Of a stretch of DNA of 64,000 bases, positions 45,440 to 55,044 are shown piece by piece. Location: contig CAVVGZ010000007.1 of NCBI GenBank assembly GCA_963747965.1, positions 124,001-188,000 of the forward strand, read 5' to 3'. Every line of letters starts with the position of its first letter. Position 1 is the first letter of the stretch. This DNA comes from CAVVGZ01 sp963747965 (lineage in GTDB: Bacteria > Chloroflexota > Anaerolineae > Anaerolineales > Anaerolineaceae). The translations under genes and the position numbers were made by a program. Below the pieces are notes generated by a model. That model was not told the DNA's origin, did no database searches, and saw only the letters and a list, made by a program, of their open reading frames with translations.

Positions 45440-46069
45440 GTGGGAAATATCAATAACGAAAACAAAGCAACTTTTAGCGATCTCCTGCGAGCTAAGTTTA
45501 AAAATATCATTGAGTTTGCGGCATCAACATTACTTAAAATTGGCTTAACAGCCAACACCGTGACTTATTTTGGTTTGGTTGGTCACATCATTGCGGCATA
45601 TTTTGTTGCCCGCGGAATGATTACCCTAGGGGGGTTGATTCTCTTACTCATGGCACCACTCGATTTTTTGGACGGCACAATGGCCCGGCTTCAAGGGAAG
45701 TCCTCGAAGCTGGGTTCGTTTATTGACTCAGTTACTGACCGCACTGCGGAATTTGTTATATATGGCGGACTTCTTCTTTATTTTCTGCAGCAGCAAGATG
45801 ATCTTGCATGTATCCTGGTTTACCTGTCTGTAGCCGGTTCAATCCTGGTTTCCTATATCCGGGCGAAAGCTGAATCACTTAAGTTGGAAGCCAAGCGTGG
45901 TTTATTAAGCCGGGTAGAGCGATACATCATCCTTATCCCTGGTTTGATATTAAATATTCCACTGGTATCCCTTTGGATCATCGCTATTCTGGCAAATTTT
46001 ACAGTAATTCAGCGTTTCATATATGTTCAGCAACAGGCTCGTAAAGAAGACAACCTTGAAACACACTAA
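45440..46069 (+). CDS. CDP-alcohol phosphatidyltransferase family protein
   Basis: Integral membrane enzyme of phospholipid synthesis, transferring a phosphatidyl group from CDP-diacylglycerol to an alcohol. The 209-residue protein has about six helices and the full family motif D-G-x2-A-R-x8-G-x3-D-x3-D, visible as DGTMARLQGKSSKLGSFIDS followed by VTD. The acceptor could be inositol phosphate, glycerol phosphate or another alcohol and cannot be fixed by eye. The start is GTG 45440 with AAAGGAT six to seven bases upstream. It is next to lgt, which also uses phospholipid. Confidence 0.88.
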   Translation: MGNINNENKATFSDLLRAKFKNIIEFAASTLLKIGLTANTVTYFGLVGHIIAAYFVARGMITLGGLILLLMAPLDFLDGTMARLQGKSSKLGSFIDSVTDRTAEFVIYGGLLLYFLQQQDDLACILVYLSVAGSILVSYIRAKAESLKLEAKRGLLSRVERYIILIPGLILNIPLVSLWIIAILANFTVIQRFIYVQQQARKEDNLETH

Positions 46070-46110
46070 GCTAATCCAAAAATTCTATTAGAAGGGATAA
46101 TCATCTTATC

Positions 46111-46945
46111 ATGCAGCAGGGTTTTTCAATCGGACCTTTATATATTCATTATTATGGGATATTAGTCATGTTGGGTGCTCTGGCTGGAACATGGCTTGCC
46201 AGCACAGAAGCCCGCCGGAAAGGATTAAATACTGAAATACCTTGGGATGTCCTGCCCTGGCTTCTTATTGGAGGCATAATAGGGGCAAGGTTATGGCATA
46301 TTCTTCTTCCCCCCAAATCTATGGTAGATGTTGGGATTACTGCCGGATATTACCTGACCCATCCCCTGGATGCAATCGCGATTTGGAGGGGAGGATTGGG
46401 TATACCGGGTGCGGTCATCGGCGGTGTGATCGCACTATATATCTATACACGCAAGAAAAATCTGATATTTGCACAATGGTTGGATGTTCTCGCCCCTGGA
46501 ATTGCTTTAGGACAGGCGATTGGCCGTTGGGGTAATTATGTAAACCAGGAAATCTATGGTGCCCCAACAAGTTTGCCCTGGGCGATCTTTATCGAACCAA
46601 AATATCGACTTCCAAAATTTTAATAATATTGAATATTATCACCCTTTATTTTTATATGAATCGTTATGGAACTTATTAAATATGGCTATCCTGTTGTATG
46701 TAGGCAGACGGTTTAGAAACTCATTGAAGAACGGTGATATTTTTCTCCTTTACCTGATTATTTATCCAGTTGGCAGGTTTTTCCTCGAATTCCTTCGCCT
46801 GGATAATGCGTTTGTGGGAGTGTTGAATTTTAATCAATCGTTCATGGGAATAATTGCAATTGCTGCAGCTGGTTTCTTGCTATTCAGGCACCGGCATGAT
46901 GGCGATGCGGCTGAGAGAACTAAAGGTGGAGATCCGGTTGATTAG
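46111..46945 (+). CDS. lgt: Prolipoprotein diacylglyceryl transferase Lgt, interrupted by a +1 frameshift
   Basis: Transfers diacylglycerol onto the lipobox cysteine, the first step of lipoprotein maturation. Motifs include IHYYGILVMLGALAGTWLA, AIWRGGLGIPGAVIGG and the signature AIGRWGNYVNQEIYGAPT. The first frame stops after EPKYRLPKF. The expected continuation (NNIEYYHPLFLYESLWN, then GRFFLEFLRLDNAF) is in the next frame. Removing one base from AAAA 46614-46617 or TTTT 46618-46621 restores it to about 277 residues. With lspA and several lipobox proteins in the window, an active enzyme is expected. Confidence 0.92.
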
Positions 46946-46993
46946 CCAAATCCCGGAAAAGTTTTATGTTTTCAATCCCAGGAAAAATATGCC

Positions 46994-47752
46994 ATGACCA
47001 GGTTAGTATTTCTTGGATCAGCCAGTGCAATTGCCGATCAACATCATGAAAATGCTTCCCTGGCGATTGTTTCCCCCGGGTATACAATTCTGGTTGACTG
47101 TGTCGGCAGTCCTCTTCCAGTACTCAGTAAAGCCCATATAAATCCTGATTCAATTTCCGATATCATTCTGACCCATTTTCATCCAGACCATGTTTCCGGA
47201 TTACCCTTGTTATTATTAGGAATGTGGTTATCGGGACGGGAAAAACCGATCAGCATTTTCGGTTTGGATTACACAATCACCCGAATGCAGACCTTAATGG
47301 AAATGTATGGTTGGAAAAATTGGCCAAATTTCTATCCAATAAACTATCATATTATTTCTGATGAAAAATACCAACCGGTCCTAAAATATCCCGAGATAAA
47401 AATTATTGCCTCACCAGTAAAACATACTATCCCTACAATTGGACTCAGAGTGGAACTAATGGGGGAAAAACGTTCCTTTGCATATTCATCTGACACCCAG
47501 CCAGATGATGCTGTGATCGAACTCGGTTCCCGGGTTGATATCCTTATCCATGAGGCTACCGGGGAAGGTATAGGTCATTCATCACCTGGTCAGGCAGGAG
47601 AAATGGCGACCAAGGCGAAGGCAGGGGAATTATTCCTAATTCACTATCCGGTAAATTGTGTAAATATTGATGAGCTGCTTAAACAGGCGAAGGACAATTT
47701 TTCCGGGAGTGTCCGGTTGGCTGAAGATTATTTACAGATAGAATTTAGTTAA
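46994..47752 (+). CDS. MBL-fold metallo-hydrolase (RNase Z-like)
   Basis: A 252-residue metallo-beta-lactamase-fold protein. The zinc motif is ILTHFHPDHVSGLPLL (H-x-H-x-D-H). Later metal ligands are seen in SPVKHTIPTIGLRV, YSSDTQPDD and the C-terminal IHYP. The open VFLGSASAIADQHHENASLAI resembles RNase Z/ElaC-like family starts, but the long exosite arm of true RNase Z is not evident. Its substrate is unknown. The 3' end is five bases from the convergent HNH gene. Confidence 0.85.
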   Translation: MTRLVFLGSASAIADQHHENASLAIVSPGYTILVDCVGSPLPVLSKAHINPDSISDIILTHFHPDHVSGLPLLLLGMWLSGREKPISIFGLDYTITRMQTLMEMYGWKNWPNFYPINYHIISDEKYQPVLKYPEIKIIASPVKHTIPTIGLRVELMGEKRSFAYSSDTQPDDAVIELGSRVDILIHEATGEGIGHSSPGQAGEMATKAKAGELFLIHYPVNCVNIDELLKQAKDNFSGSVRLAEDYLQIEFS

Positions 47753-47756
47753 TAGT

Positions 47757-48260
47757 TTACCAACCGATAAGAAACGGTTCCCATTCGGAAAATTGGTCAA
47801 GGTGTTTCCCGTAAATGTAATATGCCGAATTGGGCGGTTCTTTAGGTATTCTTAATAATTTCATGTTAGATTCGTGCAAAGACCGTCCGCCTTTTTGATG
47901 ATTGCAAAGCGGACAAGCGGCAACCACATTCTCCCAGGTGTGCAAACCACCAATAGACCGCGGGATAACATGGTCAATTGTTAAATCCTGGGTTTGTTTT
48001 CCGCAATACTGGCAGATAAAATTGTCCCTGCGAAAAACCTCCAGTTTGGAAAAATGGGCGCGTAACCTTGGACGGTGACACATCCTTTGTAACTGGATAA
48101 CAGATGGCCTCGGAAAATTAAAGTTGATCGTTTGGATCACGCCGCGCCCATTTAGAACAAGGGTGGCTTTCTCGGTGAGAATTAATCCAATTGCCCTGCG
48201 TTCGGTGCAAACATTGAGGGGTTCAAAATTAACATTGAGGACAAGCACCTGTTTATTCAT
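47757..48260 (-). CDS. HNH endonuclease family protein
   Basis: A 167-residue protein opening with KQVLVLNVNFEPLNVC, typical of a common bacterial HNH subgroup. The HNH/zinc core is intact: CQYCGKQTQDLTIDHVIPRS, then CPLCNHQKGGRSL, with four zinc cysteines and the catalytic DH. Members are widespread in bacteria outside mobile elements and their cellular role is unclear. It is the only minus-strand gene in a long plus-strand stretch; no phage or restriction partner is nearby. Confidence 0.86.
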   Translation of the reverse strand: MNKQVLVLNVNFEPLNVCTERRAIGLILTEKATLVLNGRGVIQTINFNFPRPSVIQLQRMCHRPRLRAHFSKLEVFRRDNFICQYCGKQTQDLTIDHVIPRSIGGLHTWENVVAACPLCNHQKGGRSLHESNMKLLRIPKEPPNSAYYIYGKHLDQFSEWEPFLIGW

Positions 48261-48339
48261 GGGTATAATAAAAAAATTATAGCATGAGTAAAATCAATTA
48301 TTAATCCACAACTAGTTTGAGGGGATTGGAGATAGTCAA

Positions 48340-49245
48340 ATGAAGGTAGTTATTGCTGGAGGCACCGGGCTTGTTGGTACTGAATTAACCAAACAACTGA
48401 TTGCCAGGGGTCATGAAGTTTGGATATTGACCAGGAGCTCAAACCCAAAGAAAATTCATCCCCAGGTGCATTATGCCCAGTGGGATGGGATGACTTCCAG
48501 GAATTGGGGACTCCTGGTGGAAGACATGGATGCTATCGTTAATTTGGCCGGGGAAACCATTGAGGGGTGGCGTTGGACTGCCAAGAAAAAGAAGCGTATT
48601 GTGGAAAGCCGTATCCAGACAGGTTCTGCAATTGTAGAGGCAGTAAGAAATTCAATCCACAAACCTGAAGTTGTTCTGCAGGTATCCGGCATAGATTATT
48701 ATCCGTCTGACCTCAATCAAGAATTTACAATCAACAATCCCCCGGGGACTGGTTTTATGGGTCATGCAGCGGTTTTATGGGAACAGTCCACAAAACCTGT
48801 TGAAGTGCTGGGAGTCCGGCGGGTGGTAATGCGCAGCGCCCAGGTTATGTCGCCCCGGGGAGGATCTCTGGCAAAAATAATTCTCCCATTCAAGTTTTTT
48901 ATCGGGGGTCCGCTTGGTTCAGGAGAACAATGGTGGACGTGGATCCATATTGCGGATTCTGCTGCAGCGATGGTTTTTCTTTTAGAAAATAGGGATGTCA
49001 GCGGAACTCTAAATTTATGCTCTCCGCAGCCGATTAAGATGAAAGAGTTTGGTAAAATCCTGGCAAAGGTATTACACAGACCTTATTGGCTTCCTGTCCC
49101 CGCATTTGTTCTTAAGATAGTGCTTGGTGAGATGAGCGCTCTGCTTTTGGCAGGCCGAAGGGTATATCCAGATACACTCCAAAATTCTGGATTTGAATTT
49201 AAGTATCCTGATCTACAACAAGCATTGAATTCATTATTAAAATAG
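48340..49245 (+). CDS. TIGR01777-family NAD-dependent epimerase/SDR protein
   Basis: A 301-residue extended-SDR-type protein (YfcH-like). The Rossmann loop VVIAGGTGLVGTELTKQL is at the N-terminus; the family signatures VNLAGETIEGWRWTAKKKKRI-type, with SRIQTGSAIVEAV, and WWTWIHIADSAAAMVFLL follow. The C-terminal DUF1731-like region (YWLPVPAFVLKIVLGEMSALLLAGRR) ends in PDLQQALNSLL. The activity is unproven for the family. Confidence 0.88.
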   Translation: MKVVIAGGTGLVGTELTKQLIARGHEVWILTRSSNPKKIHPQVHYAQWDGMTSRNWGLLVEDMDAIVNLAGETIEGWRWTAKKKKRIVESRIQTGSAIVEAVRNSIHKPEVVLQVSGIDYYPSDLNQEFTINNPPGTGFMGHAAVLWEQSTKPVEVLGVRRVVMRSAQVMSPRGGSLAKIILPFKFFIGGPLGSGEQWWTWIHIADSAAAMVFLLENRDVSGTLNLCSPQPIKMKEFGKILAKVLHRPYWLPVPAFVLKIVLGEMSALLLAGRRVYPDTLQNSGFEFKYPDLQQALNSLLK

Positions 49246-49311
49246 GTACAGCTATTAGACTTTCTGCACTAATACTAAGTCATCATTGGTTAATAAAGGC
49301 TGGAGGAAGAA

Positions 49312-50529
49312 ATGAATATCGAAGAACAAGTCACCTATTTCATGCAGGGGACTGAATATGGGGATGAAAACCTCAAAAAGGTAATGGCGGATGAACTAAA
49401 ACAACGTCTCATAGAGGCGGAGAGGGAAAATCGCCCATTACGGGTTTATTGTGGTTATGATCCCAGGAAGGCTGACCTCCATCTTGGCCATACGGTGACC
49501 ATGCGGAAACTTCGCCAGTTCCAGGAACATGGACATGAAGTAACATTCCTCATAGGCAATTATACTTCCTTGATTGGGGACCCCTCGGATAAAGACATAT
49601 TGAGGCCTCAATTAACCCCACGAGAGGTTGAAGAGAATGCCCGAACTTATGCCGAGCAGGCGTTTCGTATCCTCGATCCACAAAAAACATTGATTCGTTA
49701 TAATGCCACCTGGCTATCAGGTTTATCTTTTGAAGAGTTAATTCGTTTAGCTTCCAATTTTACACTCCAACAATTTATGGCAAGAGAAAATTTTCGTCTG
49801 CGGTGGGATCGGGGAGATGCAATTTATTTACACGAAACATTTTATTCCATTATGCAAGGTTATGATGCATATGCGATGAAAAGCGATGTACAGGTTGGCG
49901 GAACTGACCAGCTATTTAATATCATTACAGCCGCAAGGAAAGTGATGACATTTTTGGGGGAAAAGCCAAACATTGGCATAATCCTGGGAATTTTACCGGG
50001 CACAGATGGCGAGATTAAAATGAGCAAATCACTCGGAAATCATATTCCTATTAATACAAATGCCCAGGATATGTATGGGAAAGTCATGTCAATTCCGGAT
50101 AAAGCCATGCCGGCCTACTTCCGCCTGGTAACCAGATGGACACCCACTCAAGTTGAGAGGATGGAAAATGAAATAAATTGCGGAATGCTCCACCCCCGTG
50201 ATGCTAAAATGCAGCTTGGTTACGAGGTGGTCTCTGCATTCTATGGAGATGATCCTGCTTTTTCTGCACAGGAAGAGTTTATCAGTTTGTTCCAAAAAGG
50301 GGATATTCCTGAAGAGATTGAAGATTATCCAATTGATTCCCCTCAGGATATCCTTGACGTCCTGGTAAATGCCAAACTGGTTGTAAGCAAAAGTGAAGGA
50401 AGAAGGATTATCAGCCAGAATGGTGTCCGCTTTGATAATATTGTTATCAATGAGGCGACCAAGATAATTGACAGCCCCGGGATACTCCGGGTAGGGAAAA
50501 GAAAATTTATCCGGATCGTATTTAGATAA
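49312..50529 (+). CDS. tyrS: Tyrosine--tRNA ligase (TyrZ-like)
   Basis: Class I synthetase charging tRNA-Tyr. The 405-residue product has CGYDPRKADLHLGHTVTMRK (HIGH motif as HLGH), the tyrosine-pocket QVGGTDQLFNI, the KMSKS loop in KMSKSLGNHI and a C-terminal S4 domain (VSKSEGRRIISQNGVRFDN). The HLGHTVTMRKLRQFQEHGHEV style resembles TyrZ rather than TyrS of Bacillus (by-eye judgement). GGAGGAAG precedes ATG 49312. No T-box was recognised in the short upstream gap. It ends 24 bases from a convergent gene. Confidence 0.95.
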   Translation: MNIEEQVTYFMQGTEYGDENLKKVMADELKQRLIEAERENRPLRVYCGYDPRKADLHLGHTVTMRKLRQFQEHGHEVTFLIGNYTSLIGDPSDKDILRPQLTPREVEENARTYAEQAFRILDPQKTLIRYNATWLSGLSFEELIRLASNFTLQQFMARENFRLRWDRGDAIYLHETFYSIMQGYDAYAMKSDVQVGGTDQLFNIITAARKVMTFLGEKPNIGIILGILPGTDGEIKMSKSLGNHIPINTNAQDMYGKVMSIPDKAMPAYFRLVTRWTPTQVERMENEINCGMLHPRDAKMQLGYEVVSAFYGDDPAFSAQEEFISLFQKGDIPEEIEDYPIDSPQDILDVLVNAKLVVSKSEGRRIISQNGVRFDNIVINEATKIIDSPGILRVGKRKFIRIVFR

Positions 50530-50553
50530 CCCGGGATTTACCGATGGAGCGGA

Positions 50554-53175
50554 TTATTGGGGTTTTGTCATTAACTCCGCGATGCGCAGTCCCAAATTCT
50601 TGGCTTTAACTGCATCTGCCTCTTCGAGGATGACAGCTGTTACAAATGGAGTACCCTGCCATTCAGGAATTGAACCCCCAACATACCATGCATAGGATTG
50701 ATTGGCATCTATACCTTCACCATAGGACTGCCAGACAGGCATGTCGTCAACTTTTAAGAGCTGAATTACCTCGTTTGCAGTTTTGGTTGAGAACAAAGGT
50801 CGGCTGATATTGCTTCCGAGGGAAATCCAACCTTGGGCAGGAGTGTTCACAGATGATACAATTTTCGGATTGGGCATGTTTCCGTTATTGCTAATAGCAG
50901 CTGCAGCCCTGGCAACATGAAGAGGAGATAGAGTTACTCCACTAATTTGGTAGAGTGGATCGTTCTTTTTGGCAATCTCATGAGGATATTCCCCCTTTAT
51001 GGTTGGTAAACGGATATCTAAATCTTCGAAAAAACCCAGCTTATCGTAATAGTTTTGTATTTGATATTGTTCGAATTGTGAACCCATTGCAGCTAGTGCA
51101 CCTGGACAACCATTCATGACAAGGTCACCCCACTCATTTTCTTCCGGTTTTTCGGCACAATCCCATGAAACACCCTGATAATTAATGGCATGGTTATCGG
51201 GGATGGCCGGCAGGTAGGAATCTTCTACTGTTTTTGCTAACAACATTGGTCCGGCGGCAGCCCCGAGTGGATATCTACCCATAGTCACCCGGTTCAACAT
51301 CGGTGAATCAGGAGATTCAGCCCATGCCGACCAATTATTTTCCAACTCGTTGGCATTGTAGGTTGGTGAAGTGGCCGATGCTAGGATTTCACCATTTTGG
51401 GAGTTGATTATAACAACCGCTCCTTTGGCATCTTCCAAAATTTCATCAACAGCCGCCTGTAATGATCCATCTATGCTCAAACGTACATCAAGCCCAGGGG
51501 GATGTTGGCCGAATAATAAATGGTGCAACCAAACCAGGGATGAAGGCGTCCCTTGCAGTCCCCTCAAGTAACCATCCATGGTACTCTCAATCCCGGACTG
51601 ACCAACTATCTGACTGGAATAACCAAGGACCGCGCTTAAGAGTGGATAACTTATATTTCGTTGATAATCTCCTGATGTACCAACCGTACTGGTCAAAGGA
51701 TCGTTCTTTCTATCCAATATCGATCCTCTTTTAACATAACTATCTGCAATTGCCAATCTGGGATTGTCATACCTTGAGAGCAATTCATCAGAGAAAATGA
51801 CACTCCATAATCCATTTCCAATTCCAAGGAGGGTAAGTACTATCAGAAAGAGGAAACTGGTAAATTGCAGGCTTTTTGTGGACTGCAGTGCCAGCGGTTC
51901 CTGGTCGCGCTTACTGCTGATTAATAGGAGCAGCAGGATTGAGAAAAAAGAAATTACCAATGAAGACCCGCCATAAGAAATTAATGGTAAGGTCAATCCA
52001 GTTATTGGAAGCATTCCCAGGTTGCCACCAATGATGATGATGCTCTGAATAAGAAGCAAGGAAACAATTCCTGCAGCCAGGAAGCGGTGATACGGGTTGG
52101 ATGCCTGAATGGATACAATCATACCTCTACCAATCAAAATCCCAAATAAAACAAGTATGCCTACTGTACCAACCAGACCGGCTTCTTCTGCAATCGCTGA
52201 AAAGATAAAATCCGAGTGCGGGATTGGGATTAATTCCGGGTTCCCAATTCCAGGTCCGCGGCCTATGATGCCGCCATTCGCAATTGCGATGAATGACTGA
52301 ACAATCTGGTATGACTTACCACCCGCGTCAGCCCAAGGATTCAGCCAGGAATCGATTCTAACATGGATGAGGTTAATATTCTGATATCCAATGACGCCGG
52401 CAATCAGAAGGGATAATCCGCCAATAATGAGGATTCTGCGCTTGGATGATGCAATATAAAGCATCGTGAAATAGAATAATAAGAATAGAGATGCTGACCC
52501 AAGATCTCTCTGCACGACAAGAATACCCAACGCAATTAAAATCATTACGAATGTTGGGAACAAGATCGGCATAATCTTCAGGTGAAATGGAATCCGGTCG
52601 GCCAGGTAAGAGGCAAGATATATCAGGAACAGGATCTTTAAAAATTCAGAGGGTTGGATATAAAGCCCGCAACAACCGAGCCAGAGTTCAGGTCCTAAAC
52701 CCGATGGATAGACACCGAGCAGAAATGTAAGCGCAGTCAACCCAAGGGCAAGTATTAACCAGATATATTTATACCTCTTTAAAATATCTGGCAGGTTTGG
52801 AAACTGGAGTCCGACTGCAAAAAATACCATACAAATGATTAACCAAATTGTCTGACGAGCTGCGAAATAGGTATTCAACCTCCAGATGGTCAATAATCCC
52901 CAACCGCTTAAAAGGCCGATAACCGGCAGAATGTAAGGGTCACGATCCTCCAGTTTTTTTTGTGAACGGTAATTGAGATAAGAAAAACCAATCAGCCATA
53001 CAGCAAACCCAAACCAGTGCTCCCAATTGAGCGGAGCACTGATCGATCCGGTCCGAATATTAGGGGAAAGAGTCAGAACAATGCTATAAAAAAATAAGAA
53101 AAGGGAGGATAAAATAAAAAGGATGCTTTGTAGGTTATCCCTCTCTCGATTTGTGGGTGGGAAGGTTTGGTTCAC
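50554..53175 (-). CDS. SEDS (RodA/FtsW) glycosyltransferase fused to a degenerate class B PBP domain
   Basis: An 873-residue fusion. Residues 1-425 are a SEDS polymerase with QPSEFLKILFL, QRDLGSASL, NPWADAGGKSYQIVQS (Asp282 or Asp in PWAD, the catalytic position) and PHSDFIFSAIAEE. A new helix (438-460) is followed by PBP features: RGSILDRKNDPL, GIESTMDGYLRGL, then a transpeptidase fold. Its catalytic motifs are lost: GAAAGP at 638-643 replaces G-S-x-x-K-P, MGS at 697-699 replaces S-x-N, and no KTG precedes AWYVGG. It should polymerise glycan but not crosslink (inference). GTG start, overlapping mtnP by four bases. Confidence 0.9.
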   Translation of the reverse strand: MNQTFPPTNRERDNLQSILFILSSLFLFFYSIVLTLSPNIRTGSISAPLNWEHWFGFAVWLIGFSYLNYRSQKKLEDRDPYILPVIGLLSGWGLLTIWRLNTYFAARQTIWLIICMVFFAVGLQFPNLPDILKRYKYIWLILALGLTALTFLLGVYPSGLGPELWLGCCGLYIQPSEFLKILFLIYLASYLADRIPFHLKIMPILFPTFVMILIALGILVVQRDLGSASLFLLFYFTMLYIASSKRRILIIGGLSLLIAGVIGYQNINLIHVRIDSWLNPWADAGGKSYQIVQSFIAIANGGIIGRGPGIGNPELIPIPHSDFIFSAIAEEAGLVGTVGILVLFGILIGRGMIVSIQASNPYHRFLAAGIVSLLLIQSIIIIGGNLGMLPITGLTLPLISYGGSSLVISFFSILLLLLISSKRDQEPLALQSTKSLQFTSFLFLIVLTLLGIGNGLWSVIFSDELLSRYDNPRLAIADSYVKRGSILDRKNDPLTSTVGTSGDYQRNISYPLLSAVLGYSSQIVGQSGIESTMDGYLRGLQGTPSSLVWLHHLLFGQHPPGLDVRLSIDGSLQAAVDEILEDAKGAVVIINSQNGEILASATSPTYNANELENNWSAWAESPDSPMLNRVTMGRYPLGAAAGPMLLAKTVEDSYLPAIPDNHAINYQGVSWDCAEKPEENEWGDLVMNGCPGALAAMGSQFEQYQIQNYYDKLGFFEDLDIRLPTIKGEYPHEIAKKNDPLYQISGVTLSPLHVARAAAAISNNGNMPNPKIVSSVNTPAQGWISLGSNISRPLFSTKTANEVIQLLKVDDMPVWQSYGEGIDANQSYAWYVGGSIPEWQGTPFVTAVILEEADAVKAKNLGLRIAELMTKPQ

Positions 53176-54041
53176 TGGGATATATATTTGTCCACAAGAA
53201 TGGATAATTTTTTCTTCATCTCATTTGTAATAGAGTTTGGATGTGTGATGATTGAAGAGGCTAATGCGTGTTGACAACTGCAATCAGCGACCTCGAATGG
53301 GATTTTTGCCAGCTCAACGATTGATTCCTGGGCAATTTCTAAATTCTTATTCAGGGTGTTTATGACCATCTCAACACTGACTGATTCCTCACTGATATGC
53401 CATACATCATAATCCGTAACATGTGCCATTGTGGCGTAACACATTTCGGCTTCCCTGGCTAAGAACGCTTCCGGACAGGCAGTCATACCAATAATTGACA
53501 TACCCCATTCCCTGAACAAATTGGATTCAGCCTTGGTGGAAAACCGTGGTCCTTCAATTACAATAAAAGTACCACCTTGATGAACACAGGCACCTGTTTT
53601 ATTGACAGCATTGAAAACCCGGCTGGATAGGTTTTTGCAGTATGGATCGGCAGTACCAATATGAACAACCAGACCTTGTTCAAAAAAAGAGCATTCGCGA
53701 CTCCGGGTGAAATCGAATAATTGATCGGGAATTACAATGTCCCCTGGTTTATAGTCTTCCCTGAGTGAACCGCAGGCACTGATACTAATTACGTTTTGAA
53801 CACCTAATGATTTAAGCGCAAAGATATTTGCACGGTAATTCACATCGCCTGGTGGTATATAATGACCAAGTCCATGACGTGCAAGGAACGCAACCTTCCT
53901 GCCAGCCAGATTACCAATGGTAATTGGACTGCTTGGGAACCCGAACGGGGTTTCAATATCAACCGATTCCTGTTCACTGATTGCAGAAAAATTATACAAT
54001 CCAGAGCCGCCTATGAATGCGAGGGTTGGATTATCATTCAT
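53172..54041 (-). CDS. mtnP: S-methyl-5'-thioadenosine phosphorylase (MtnP-like)
   Basis: A 289-residue PNP-family enzyme that cleaves methylthioadenosine in methionine salvage. Motifs: FIGGSGLYNF at the N-terminus, ARHGLGHYIPPGDVNYRAN, SISACGSLREDYKPGDIVIPDQ, IEGPRFSTKAESNLFREWG and IGMTACPEAFLAREAEMCYA. Specificity (MTA, MTI or plain purine nucleosides) is not certain from sequence. ATG 54041 has GGAGG upstream. It is coupled to the SEDS-PBP gene by a four-base overlap, an odd partnership. Confidence 0.9.
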   Translation of the reverse strand: MNDNPTLAFIGGSGLYNFSAISEQESVDIETPFGFPSSPITIGNLAGRKVAFLARHGLGHYIPPGDVNYRANIFALKSLGVQNVISISACGSLREDYKPGDIVIPDQLFDFTRSRECSFFEQGLVVHIGTADPYCKNLSSRVFNAVNKTGACVHQGGTFIVIEGPRFSTKAESNLFREWGMSIIGMTACPEAFLAREAEMCYATMAHVTDYDVWHISEESVSVEMVINTLNKNLEIAQESIVELAKIPFEVADCSCQHALASSIITHPNSITNEMKKKLSILVDKYISQ

Positions 54042-54236
54042 GTCAATAAACCTCCATAATTTGATATTTGCAATATGCTTCTACCCCGGAAAGGTTGAGA
54101 CTGAAATTTGCTTCCCAGAAGCACCCAAAGATTTATGTCAATATGATTAAATAATATCTTCAAAAAGTATAATATATTTCTTGGGGATAAAAATACCAGT
54201 TTATTCCTGATAATATCTCCGTGGTAAAGGTAATAA

Positions 54237-55037
54237 ATGACCCCGAATCCAACACCAAGCTATGATCCTGATTATTTTGAACCTCTAGCTAATGCAGAGG
54301 ACCGGCATTTCTGGTTCAAAAGCAGAAACCAGCTTATCCGTATATTCTTAATCCGCCTACAAGACAGAATAACCAAAACAGACCGAATACTTGAGGCTGG
54401 TTGTGGTACGGGCAATGTGCTGCGTTCAATAACGGGGGTGTTTCCTACTGAGTCGGTGATTGGCATGGATCTCTATCACCAGGGATTAGTTTATGCAAAA
54501 AGCAGGGTATCCTGCCCGTTATTGCAGGGAGATATGCATAATCCGCCGTTTGGGACTCAATTTGCATTAGTTGGGTTATTTGATGTTATGGAACACCTGG
54601 AGGATGATAATCTTGTATTGAGAGATTTAAACCGGATGATCTCGGATGAGGGTTATTTACTGCTTACTGTGCCTGCGTTTTCATCCCTATGGAGTTATTT
54701 TGATGTAGCTGGTCATCATGTCAGGCGGTACCAAAAGACTGACTTAAACCGGAAATTAGAATTAGCAGGATTTCGTGTTATTCATTTGAGCTATTTTATG
54801 GGAATATTATTTCCAGTGGTCTGGTTAAGGCGAAAAATTTCAAAAAAACATTTGTCATTAGACCAGAATCAAGGGCAGATTTTTCAATCAACGGTGGATG
54901 AATTGCGGATAATACCGGTATTAAATGATATTTTAGGATGGATTTTAAGTTGGGAAAATCAGCTAATAAAAATTGGCATTCCATTACCATTTGGGACATC
55001 ATTAATCGCTGTAGCCCAAAAGATAAATTCCTTGTAA
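54237..55037 (+). CDS. Class I SAM-dependent methyltransferase
   Basis: A 266-residue methyltransferase with the SAM loop ILEAGCGTGNVLRSI and GMDLYHQGLVYAKSR, then the post-I motif GLFDVMEHLEDDNLVLRDL and LLLTVPAFSSLWSYFD. The C-terminal third has a hydrophobic stretch (YFMGILFPVVWLRRKI), suggesting membrane association. Related proteins often modify small molecules or lipids or sit in glycan clusters; the target is unknown. It sits on the opposite strand between fhaB and mtnP and converges with fhaB (7-base gap). Confidence 0.8.
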   Translation: MTPNPTPSYDPDYFEPLANAEDRHFWFKSRNQLIRIFLIRLQDRITKTDRILEAGCGTGNVLRSITGVFPTESVIGMDLYHQGLVYAKSRVSCPLLQGDMHNPPFGTQFALVGLFDVMEHLEDDNLVLRDLNRMISDEGYLLLTVPAFSSLWSYFDVAGHHVRRYQKTDLNRKLELAGFRVIHLSYFMGILFPVVWLRRKISKKHLSLDQNQGQIFQSTVDELRIIPVLNDILGWILSWENQLIKIGIPLPFGTSLIAVAQKINSL

Positions 55038-55044
55038 TCAGACT

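Noticed and set aside
47757..48260. HNH nuclease as part of a defence or mobile element
   Set aside because: It has no restriction, phage or recombinase neighbour and belongs to a common chromosomal HNH subgroup.
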